64,000 nucleotides of DNA from Annulohypoxylon bovei var. microspora (taxonomy: Eukaryota; Ascomycota; Sordariomycetes; Xylariales; Hypoxylaceae). Location: NCBI GenBank assembly GCA_022836615.1, contig MU405389.1:1-64000 (forward strand), written 5' to 3'. Positions 1 to 11,780 of this stretch are shown here, piece by piece. Positions within the stretch are counted from its first letter, which is position 1. The number at the start of each line of letters is the position of its first letter. The notes below the pieces were generated by a model. It was not told where the DNA came from and did not search any database. It saw only the letters and a list, made by a program, of their open reading frames with translations. The position numbers and the translations under genes were made by a program.

Positions 1-770
1 AGGAAAATTATTCGAATTAAAATTATAAAACCACTTTATATTATTTTTTAATGGTTATATAATTTATTAATAAAGTTTTCAATTAATTAAAAACGTTTTT
101 TCTTAAAAAAAGGGATATTATTAAATATAATATTATTAAAATAATAAATTTCAATTAAAAATAATTTTAATAATTTACATATATATTATAAGCTTAGTTT
201 TTATAATAAGTTATGTTAATTATGTAATATAAATGTTATTAAATTAATTGTAAAATATAATGGGGTATTTATGGTTTAATATAAATATATTATATATATT
301 TATTTATATAAAAAATAATTATTTTTATTTTATAATCCGTTTTAAAGTTATTTTTAATAACTTACATTTACCATTATAATTTAAGAAATGCTTGGAATTA
401 TTATACCCATTACATTAAAATTTTTCATATAATTAATATATAACATGATTATAAAATCTTTTATGTAATAAATGTTATAAATTATTTAATATAATTAAAT
501 TAATTTAATGTATTATAATTTAAGGAGTTTTTATTTTATATAAATAATATTGTTTTTATATGAAATTATTTTTATTTATGTCGTTATTAACCTTTGTATA
601 ATTAAGTTATTTTTAAATTTACATTATAAATTTATCTGAAAAAAAAAAAAAAAAAATTTAACTTTTTTAACATTTTAATTTATAACCATAATAATAAAAC
701 TTAAAATAATTTAATATATAAAGGTTTAAAATTAAATTTAAGGTCTTTAAATTAAAGTTATTATTAAAAC

Positions 771-962
771 ATTATTAATTTAAGTAAGTTATTATTAATT
801 TAAGTGGGTTATTATTAATATGAATGGGTTTTTATTAATTTAAATAAGTTATTATTAATTTAAATAAGTTATTATTAATTTGGAAAATTATCATTAATTT
901 AAAAGGTTATTATTAATTTGAAAAGTTATTATTAATTTAAAAGGTTATTATTAATTTAAATA
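771..962. repeat. Decayed tandem array, about 20-bp period
   Basis: About ten consecutive units share the core ATTATTAATTTAA. The first six are 20 bp apart (771, 791, 811, 831, 851, 871); later units shrink to 18-19 bp and diverge. The array lies inside the AT-rich block and has no coding potential. Confidence 0.75.
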
Positions 963-3900
963 AAAGTTTAATATTAAAATTAAAATTATTAAATATAAAA
1001 GCATTATTAAAGTAATATATTAATAATAAAAAATAAATTATTTAAAAAAATATTATTTTTAATTAAAAAAGGTTATAATATTAAGGTATTTATAATAATA
1101 AAATATTGGTTTTAATGTATATTAAATATATAAATAAAAGATGGTAATTTTAATAATTAAAGTTTTCGTTTAAAATAATAATAAAATTAACGAAATTAAA
1201 TTATGTAATTTAAGTTATTTTCGTAAATATTTTTTAAAATATAATGTAATTCAAATCATATTATACATTAATAAATTCCTTGGATTTAAAGCTTTATTTT
1301 TATATATGTTTTATAATATATAAAGTTATTTATAATATATAAAGTTTAAATGTTATTATTATTAAACTTTTATATTTAAAAACATATATATTAATTTAAC
1401 GTTTTATTCGTTTTATAATATATTATTAATAACTTAATTATTATAATTATAATTTATATAAAAGTAATAAAAAACTTTAAAATATTATAATAATATGTTT
1501 CATTTTATTTAATAAAAATAATTATAAATGTAATCGTAAAATCTAATAATAGGGATTTATATGTAAATGTATTATAATGTAAACTTAATAAATAAAAAAA
1601 TAATTATATTATTATATAAGGAGTTTTAATTTTTTATGTTTATAAAATGTGGTATATATATATAATGTGTCTTTTATTTACTTTATTTTAAAATTAATTT
1701 TAATGGTTTTTTAAAGGTTAAATTCTCATTTTATTAAGTTTTTAATTTAAGCCTTAAAATCATCCTCCCAAAGGACAAGGTGTGGTAAAATAAAGTAAAA
1801 AAAACTTTTAATAAAATGTTTATTATAATTTTATATTTAATATATGTATTATATTAATTATATTTATAATTATATTTAAAAGTATAAAAAATGCTTTTTT
1901 TAATAAATTTATATAATTAAATTAATGCGATTAATTTAATAATGCATAAATATTAATATATTAATATATAATTATTTTAAACATTAAATTTAAATGTTAT
2001 TATAAAAGCCTTAAATTTAAGATTTATAATTTTACAAAATTTATTTATAATTATATTAAATTAAAGCAAACCTTTTTCATATATTTTAATAATTTAATGT
2101 AATATTAAATATTTAAAAAATTACCTTTATTAATAATAAAGCATGTTTTTATTTTAGCTTTAATTTAAGTTTTTAAAAAAATTATTTAAGTTTTTCATTT
2201 TTATAAGTTATAAAATTAAAACCCTTTATTTTTAAAGTATTTTTAAATTTATAATTTAATATTAATAATTTAATTTTATTATTATATAAATTATTTATGT
2301 TAATAAAAATAAATGATAAATTAAAAGCTTTATATTATGGTATAATATGTATTATTTATTAATTAATAATGTTTATAATGTTTAAATTATTATTTATAAA
2401 TAAATAATTACTTTTATTATTAATATATTTTAAAAAAAACCTTAACACGTTATCTTTTATAAGTTATTTAATGTTATTTTTAAAGAAATAATATATTAAA
2501 TATACATTTATAAGATATTATATATATAATTGTTTATTTTTTATAAAAATTAAATATTAATTTATGAAAGTTATATAATATATTATTAAAATAACGAAAA
2601 AGCTTTAAAGGGAAAAGATTATAAATTAATTATTAATAACGCTTAAAATTAAATCGGTTATATTATTAATAAACGACTTAATTATTAAAAATAAATATTT
2701 AAAAAGCTTAATAAATATACGTGTAAAACCATTTTAAATTTTATTTTATTAACTTGTATTACCGGTTTTATCCCATGGTTTACTTGGTAATTTTTTTATA
2801 AATAAAAATATAATATTAATTTATGTATAATAATATTTAAAAATATTATATTCAAAAGTTTAAAAAGCGGATATTATTATATTTTTAAGAAATTTTAATG
2901 TAGCGTATTTATATCGAATTAAATAAATATGTTATGAATGATTTAAATAAATTAATAAAAGGTTAATTCATATAAAGAATTTTAAGTAATTACGTTATAC
3001 CATTATTAAATCGAATTTATATATAATAATTAATGTATTTTATTAACATATTTAATTTAATATAAGAAAAATATTTTATTTTATAAATAATATTTTTAAG
3101 TTTATATATAAAAGCGTATATTACCTTGTTATTAATTTGGTTTTATAAAGTATGAATTTTTATTAAAAATTATTTCTTATAAAATATATTATTTATTTTC
3201 TATTTAATAATAAGTTATAATTAATTTAAAAAAAAAATATCGGTAATAATATATATTATTATATATTCTTAAATTTTATATTTATAATAAAAATATTATT
3301 AACATTTATTATAATTATTAATTTAAATAATAAAAAAGTTACAAATGTTATAAAAAAAGAAAAAATTATATTTTATTAAATTTAATTTGGTAAAAACCAA
3401 ATAAATGTTTATGTTATTATTAAAAAAAAAGGATGTTATATTTAAAATTAATTAAATTAAAATGTATATGGTTTTTATATTAATTAATTATTTTTAATAA
3501 AGTTATTTATATAATGATTTAATAATGGTAAAAAGAAACGTGTTATAAAGTACGTAATATTTATTTTTAATTGGTTTATTTTAAAATAAGAATATTTTAT
3601 ATATAATATTTAATTTATTAATATAATGTTTTTTTAATTTTATTATAAATTATTTTGAATTTTTTTTAAATTATTATTATAATTACGAAATATTTAATTA
3701 TTTTATAATAAAATTTAAAGATTATTTAAACCTTATTATTTAATTTTTATTGCCGGCTTATGTTTTAAATATTAATGATGTGGTATAATTAATCGTTTTA
3801 ATTATTTAGATTTATTATTTTAATTATTTAAAAGGTTTTTTTTTATTGTTATTTTTTTGTGTAATAAATGATAATGGCGTTAATTATAATGTAATATATA

Positions 3901-6900
3901 TTATTTATTATATTTTAATTAAAAACGCGTGGCTTTATAACGAATATAATAATATGTTAAATTTATATTTAATTAAATTTTCTTCGAAAATAACGCTTAT
4001 TATTTCCTGTTTTATTAACGGCATTTTTTAAAAAAAAAATATTATTTTTTTGTTTTAAGTTTTTTAAAAAATTAATATTTTTTAATTTTTTAATATATTT
4101 TATTAAGTTACATTATTATATTTTTTATTAATTATATATATAATAAACGAATATTTTATTACATTTAATTTTTTTCATTAAGTTTTTTTTTATAAAAACT
4201 TGTTAATTATATAATGTAATTTTAAAATATATTTTATTTTAATATAAAAAAAGCCGGTTTTAAAGAAAGTATTTTATAACGTTATTATTATTTATAATAA
4301 ATATTATTAAGTTATTTAATTATATTGTAATACTTAATATTCATATATTATCCCCATTTTTATCATTTTATAATTTACCATAAATAATATATTTTAATAT
4401 ATATAAAATAAAAAAAATAAAAACCCACGGTTAATAAATAACATAAATAATAAAATATTACTTCGCTTTAATATCCACCATATAATTAATAAATTAAAAC
4501 TTATTATATTCTTAAAATTTATTAATAAAAAATATAAAATTATATTTTATTTTTTACATTTATAATTTTATTATGCTTTCGAGTAAAAGGTATAGTTTTA
4601 TAATTATAAATGTTAAAATATTTACAACGTTTCTTATAAATGCATGTTTATTACGTTCACTTAATTTATATTCCAAAAGTGCACATTTTAATTTTTTTTA
4701 ATTAAGCGGGATAATTTTTAAATTTACGTATACGAATTAAATGCGCTTAAGTTTTTTTTTAATATTACCTTTAAAATTATTAAATCGATATTTAAAGTTT
4801 ATAAATTAATACCATTTTTTAATTATATAAAGAAATGTTTTTAAAGTAAAGTTAATAAAAATTATTATTAAATTTATTTAATTAAAAAAAAAAATGGTAT
4901 GTTTCATTAATAAAAAAAAAGGTTTTAAAAAGTATTATAATAAAAATAATATTAATATTAATGAAAAAAGTTTCCGGTTTTGAAAGTTTTTATAAATTTT
5001 TAACTTAAATAAATTTATGCCGTTAATGTTATTTTTTTTTAATTTTAATTTTAATAATAATAATGTAAATAATAAATATTTAAGTAATAAATTTATAATG
5101 AAGTTTTTTAATATTTATTACTTTATTTTTAAAAAATTACGGTTTTTTTATATTTAATATTAATGTTAACATTAGTGTGTGATTTAATAAAATGTTTATT
5201 AATTTAAATATTATTAATTATAAATGTTATGAACTTAATAAATTTAAATAAAAAAAAATATTAATATAAATAAAGAAAAATAATTATTTATTTAATTAAT
5301 TAATGTGTTTATTATTTATTTATTTAATTATTTATTTATAATATATTTTTTTTAATATAAGTTAATAATAATTAAAATTATTATATAATTAAAAATAATG
5401 TTAAATTTATTATATGGATGTTATAAATTTTATTTATTATATAAGGAATGTTAAAAGGTATTTAAAATTATATATAAATTATTATATAATTAAAAATATT
5501 AATAATTAATGAAAATTTAATTAATTTAATTTATTTTTCTTTTATTATAACTTATATCCCTTTTAATTCCATTATTTTTCACCTTTTTAACCCGGGTTTA
5601 AATTTCTTATAATTATATAATTAAATAAATCCCAAAAAGCATTTTCAATTAATTTAAATTACATTTTTTATAAATTATTTCATGGTTAATAAATTAAGGT
5701 TCAAAATGGGTGTTTATAAAATAAAAAGATTTACGCGAAATGTATTACGGGATTATTTTAATAAAAAACTTTTAAATACATTTAATTTTTAATTTGATTT
5801 TTTATTTATAAAACAATTTATATGAAATGTAATTTAAATTAATTAAAAGTCCTTTTTGAGATTTATTTAATTATATAATTACAAGAAATTTAACAAGGGA
5901 TTAAAAAAAAAAAAAAGGAAAAAAAAAAAGGTATATAAATGGGTATAAATACGTAAATTCTTTTAAATTAAATTAAAAGTATAATCTTTGGTATATACGT
6001 TTATATAAAGATTTATATGCGGGAAAAAATACCCTTTAATACCATTCCCATATAATAAATAAAATTAATAACATTTATATAATAAATTTAATATTATTTA
6101 TAATTAAATTAATATATTAATAATTATTTAAATAATTTATTAATATATTATATTAAATTATATATAACATTATCTTTTATTTATTTATATAAATAATTAA
6201 TATATATTATAATAAATAATACATATTAATTATATAATATAAAAGATATTTTTATACATAATTTCATATAATAACATTAATATATAAAATACTTAATTTA
6301 ACTTTATTTTACTTATATTTTAATTAATATTAAATTATTAAAAAATAATGTTAATATAATATACTTTATATATATATATTATATATTATTTAATAATTTT
6401 ACTTTTTATTAATTATTATTAAAACATTCATTTATATTCCATTTTTAAATTAATATTTTTTATTATATTATTTAAAAATCATTTATATTTAAACCCATAA
6501 AATTAAAATATTATAATTTATTAAATAAAAAAATAATTTAAAAATAATCTTAAAAAAAAAAAAATGGAAAAAGAAAAAAAAAAAGAAGATTTATTATTAT
6601 TCATTATTAATAATTTTAATAAAATTAATTTAAAATAATTAAAATCTTAAAAACCGTTTGTTTTTTTTAATTATAATAATGGGATTTAATTAAGTTAATT
6701 TTTATTACAACGATTTTTTAAAAAAATTATAAAAATTAAAATAATTATTTTATATATATAAAATATTATTTATAAGTTTTAAAGTATATTTAATATACTT
6801 TATATAAAAAATTAATTAAACGTTTAATATTTATTAAAAAAGTAAAACGATGTTAAAGTTCTTATAAAATATAAAATTAATACCTTATTTTCGTTATTAT

Positions 6901-7963
6901 TATTAAATATTTATTTAATATAACTTAATAAATATTATTATTATATAATTTCGAAATTTATAATTTTATTAAATATATATATTTACATACATATCCCACC
7001 TTTTTACCATTAAAAAAACTTCCAAGCATGAATTCTTTTTTAATTAATATTTTTATGGATAACCCACGCCATGATAAGCCGAATCACGAAATAAACTTAT
7101 TAATTAAAAAAATATAAAAATAAAAATTTAAATCTTTAAAAATTTAATTAAAAAAATAAATTTTATCGTTTAAAGCTTACCGTTAATAAATAATATATTA
7201 ATAATGTTTAACTTATCTTAATTATTAAAGTTAAATTACTTTAATAATATTAATGAAATTAATTTAAAAACGAAGTTACCTTTTTATAATTTTAATAATT
7301 TAAATTAAAAATTATTTAAGTTTATAAAATGTAATAATAATAACATAAAATTTTATTAATTCGTATTTTAAATTAAAATTCTTTTATAAATTTTAATAAA
7401 TGGTTTTATTTACAAAGGTTTATAATGATTCCTTGTTATTTTCCTTTTTTTTTTTAATATTTTTATTAATTAAAAATATTTATTTTATTATTAAATGATT
7501 TGTTTAATTAAAGTTAATAATTTAAGTATTATTTATTAATATTAACAAATTTAGTTATTTTTTTTTATGTTTTTTAAAATATAATTTCCTTTTAATATAA
7601 AGTTATTAACTTTTTTTTAATATTAATTAATAAATGTTACCGTAAAAAATTAATATTAACATCCCATTAAATTCCTTATTAAAATAATTAAAACATTAAT
7701 AAAAAGGTTTTTAAATTCTTTTAACGTTTAAAACCTTTATATATTACATATATTATAATTATTAACCGAATACTTAAATATAATTTTTTTTAAAATAAAA
7801 TGTATAATAATTATTAATTGTAAATTAATAAACATTATTAATAAACCTTATTTTTAATAATAAATTATCTTAATAAAACGGCGTTAATAAAAATATAAAA
7901 CATGTAATATAATAATATTATATTATAACTATATTATAACCATAATATCGTTATATTATATTT

Positions 7964-8085
7964 ACATTATTACCACATTATTATTACATTATTACCACAT
8001 TATTACCACATTATTATTATATTATTACTATACCATGTTTACATTATATTTACATTATTATTACATTATTATAACATTATTAAAA
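7964..8085. repeat. Imperfect short-period array (ACATTATTACC-like)
   Basis: A run of imperfect units built on TTACATTATTA and CCACATTATTA, roughly 9-12 bp each, that stands out from the surrounding A/T sequence by regularly spaced C residues. It looks like a simple-sequence expansion within the AT-rich block. Confidence 0.6.
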
Positions 8086-11000
8086 TAATATTAAATTATT
8101 ATTAACGTGATTTTATTAATTTATCGGTTTATTTAAATATAATGATTTTTTAACATATTATTATTAATTAAAAATAAAGATTTACACTTTATAAAATAAA
8201 CTTAAATTAATTAATAAATTTTAAATTTATTTCGGAAATATAATTTACGTTTAATAAAATATTAAATAACAAGTAAATTTAAAATAATAAGTTTTTATTT
8301 AAGTTACGTTAAGTTTTTTAAATATTAATCTTTAATATATAAAATATAAATAATATATAATTATTTTTTTTTTTAACGTTTATAACGTACGTAATAAACA
8401 TTTAATTAACCTTAAAATTAAAGAAAAATGTGGCTTATATACCCATTAATAATACGTTTATATATTAAAAATTTTTATTTAAAAAAATAAATAAATAACT
8501 TATAAATATTTATAAGTTATTTAAAGCATTATTAATCGATAATATATTAATAATTTTTTTATTTAATATCGAAAAAACATTGTTTATAAATTTAATTTAT
8601 TTTTTAACATTATTAAAAAAAAGTAATTAAAATGGTATGGTTTTTATTTAAATAAATAAAATAAATATTATCATTAATAAAATTAATTAATGGTTTAAAA
8701 ATATACTTTACAATACGTATTTAATATTATTAATAATATATTATTATAGTAATGGATTATTAAATTAAAAAATAATGAAACTAATAATAATATTTTTTTT
8801 ATTTAATGGTTTTTTATTAATTATTTAAATAATTATTATATTATTATATATTAAACCTTTAATTTTTTAAGTATATTATTTATTATTTTTTTATTACTTT
8901 TTATATTTTTTTTATAATTAATTATATAAGGATTACATATTTAAAGTTAAATTAATATTTAAATTATTTATGAAAAAAATAAAAAAAGTTTTATTACGAA
9001 ATTAAAATATATTTAAATATTCTTATAAGTAAATTAACTTAATAAAAAGATTTTTAATTATATTATTAATTTTTATAAATATAATACATTTCTTAATTTA
9101 ATTATTATATAAAAGGTTTAAATTTAAAAAAAAGTTAATAATAAAAAATATAAAATTATAATGTTAATAATATTTATATTATGTAAATAAATACTTAATA
9201 ATAAAATAATTATTTATATATTATTTAATATTAAAACGAAATATACATTTCCCGCTTTTTTTTCTTTTATTTTTTTTTAAATAAATTTATTATTTTTTAT
9301 TTTTTTTTTTTATAAGTTTTTATATATATTTATTTATTTAAGTAAATTATATGTATATATTATTTATTAAATGTTTAATGTTTTTTATTTAATTTTATTT
9401 ATATTATATAATAAATAATTAAAACCTTAATAAATTCATTATATAATCATTATATAAAATAATGTTTCCGGTTTTTTAATTTAATTTTTATTAAATAATA
9501 ATTAAATATTATACCTTAAAAAGGTATTCTTTTAATTATATTAATAATTAATAATTATAATAAATATAAATTTACTTTTTATTACATTTAAATGCGATAA
9601 AGTGTAATTAAATAATTTAATTAACTTTATATTTACGTTATATATATTTAAATTATGTTTTTTTCGTAATTAATTATTAATATTTTAATTATAATTATTA
9701 TATATAAAAGAATTATTTTATTAAAAATATATGGTGATTATAATATATATTATTAATAAACAAATAAATATTATTTATATAAATTATAAATAAAATATTA
9801 AATTAATATTTAATAATATTATTAAACGAATTTAATTAACTTTTAAATAATCCCTTTTTTTTCCTTTTTTTTCAAATGGTATATAAGTGATATTAAATGT
9901 TTATTCTTTTATTAAAAATAAATTAAATAATATTTATAATTTTTTAATACATGATTATTAATAATAAATATTAATATATTTAAAACATAATATTTAAATA
10001 TTTAAATAATTTTATTTTTTAATTATTTACTTTTTTACCATTTATTTTAAATTTTTTAAATCTTTTTTATTTATTAAATTAATAATATTTAAAGATTTTA
10101 TTATATTAACCTTTAAAATGTATTTAAAACGGTTAAACCAACGATAAGTTAATTCGATTTAAAATACCTTTTATTAAAAATGAAATGTTAATATTATTAT
10201 ATAAAATAATAAACTTAATAATTTTATTAATAATAAACTTGATTTTAATTAAAATTAAATGAAAACTTTTAATTAAAATTTAACGAAAAAAGAATATTTC
10301 TTTATATAATTTATAACGCCTTTTAATTTCTTAATTAATAATAATTATAATTAATTAAAAATGACGAATAATATTAATATGCTTAATTATATTACTTAAG
10401 TTTTAATAAAAATTAAGAAAATGCTTATTAATAAAACCATTACTTTAATAATTTAAAATTTAAATGTATATTTAATTAATTTTATTAAATATTAATTTAA
10501 TAAAATTAATTAATTATAATTATAATTTAAAATTAAATGGTGTATTTTTTTTAATAATTAAATTTATTATTAAAAATGTTATTATTAAAAATTAAAACTT
10601 ATATAATTTTAATTATTTATTTTTAATTATGAAGGTAAATTTTAATTATTTTTTTAAATTTTAATTATATTAATTATAAACTTTAATAAATATTAACCGT
10701 TTATGTTATAATTATTAATATTATTTTATTTTTAAAATATGCTTATAAAAGTTATAAAATAAATTAAAGTTTTTTTTAAAATTATATTATTTTATTTAAT
10801 TATTTTAATAATGTTTATATTAAATGTTATTATAATAATAATAAATGTTAATGCTTATATTAATTAAATATATATTTATTTATAAACGTTTAATTAATAT
10901 ATAATTTTTTTAATTATAATAAATATAATTAAATATATTTAAATAATAAATATATTTAAGTTAATTTTTATTTTAACTTTATTAATTATTATGTTAAAAA

Positions 11001-11335
11001 AGTTTTAATTAATTATAAACATTATTTTTAAAGAAATTAAAAATTTTAAAATTTAATTATTAATAATAATAAAAAAAATTAAAACGTTTAAACGTTAAAA
11101 ATTAATTATAATTTTTTAAAATAATAATTAAATATATTTATTAATTAATTTATATTTATAATATAAAGTAAAAATTACCGTGATTTTTATATTTAATTAT
11201 AAAAGTTACGAATTTTTTTATTAATTAAATTTATAATTAATTATTAAATAATTATAAAATTAATTTAAGTTCGATCTTAAGTTATACTTAAAATAATTTA
11301 AAATTAAACTTTTAAATGGAATAATTTAATTTATC

Positions 11336-11776
11336 TAAGTCAACTAATTGGAGGTGGTTTTGGCAGGCTATTTTTTCGGATTTAAGCCCCTCGGAACGCC
11401 TTTGGAGGTGGTCCGAGCTAATCGACGAGGTGGTTTCAGCAGAATGCCCCCTGACTTCAGGTGCGAAGCTCCGGTAAAAAGTCGGCTGATTCAAAGCCTG
11501 ACAAGTAGACTAAATCTCGGGTCGGTCCCATACTAGCCAATTTTAAGGTTAGCGTCGTTCCATTACAGCGCCAAGACATTCTTTTCAAGGATCGTCGATA
11601 AGATTGTGGATAAGACAATCGATAAGCATTAGCGCCTCGATATAACGTAAATATCTGCTTAGATACCTAGAAATTTTCGTTAGCTTCGAATTTATTTTTA
11701 TATTTCTTTGCCATTATTTGTGTTGTATTAGCAGTTTTTCTCATACTTCTTTCTTGTCAATGGTTGAAAACATGCG
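11336..11776 (+). promoter_or_regulatory. Upstream region of the rRNA methyltransferase gene
   Basis: This is the first stretch of normal base composition after the AT-rich block. It is only about 440 bp long and must hold the promoter and leader of the gene starting at 11,777. The short open frames here on both strands look like chance. A T/C-rich run precedes the start. No TATA box is convincing. Confidence 0.45.
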
Positions 11777-11780
11777 ATGA
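11772..11780 (+). promoter_or_regulatory. Two-codon upstream ORF overlapping the MRM1 start codon
   Basis: The sequence ATGCGATGA contains an upstream ATG at 11,772, one Arg codon, and a TGA at 11,778-11,780 that overlaps the main ATG at 11,777. Scanning ribosomes would meet the M-R-stop frame first and terminate on top of the real start, an arrangement that can lower or condition translation. That the uORF is used is inference. Confidence 0.5.

Larger units (their letters stand above)
1..11335. repeat. AT-rich, gene-free block (RIP-like isochore)
   Basis: Almost every base is A or T; hand counts of single 60-base lines give 4 to 8 G/C bases. Stop codons crowd all frames: the only open stretch over 60 codons (3846-4031, 61 codons) has the composition of the surrounding noise. 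Long A and T runs, TTA/TAA words and two decayed tandem arrays dominate. Composition changes sharply near 11,335 to ordinary mixed sequence. In Pezizomycotina such blocks usually come from RIP acting on transposon copies, and they form heterochromatin or centromeres; here that is inference, because no transposon protein is recognisable. Mitochondrial DNA is another AT-rich option, but the lack of any long ORF, rRNA or tRNA argues against it. Confidence 0.8.

Noticed and set aside
3846..4031. 61-codon open frame in the AT-rich block
   Set aside because: Its composition (I, N, Y, L, K, F) is what random AT-rich DNA gives; no motif, and no neighbouring coding sequence.
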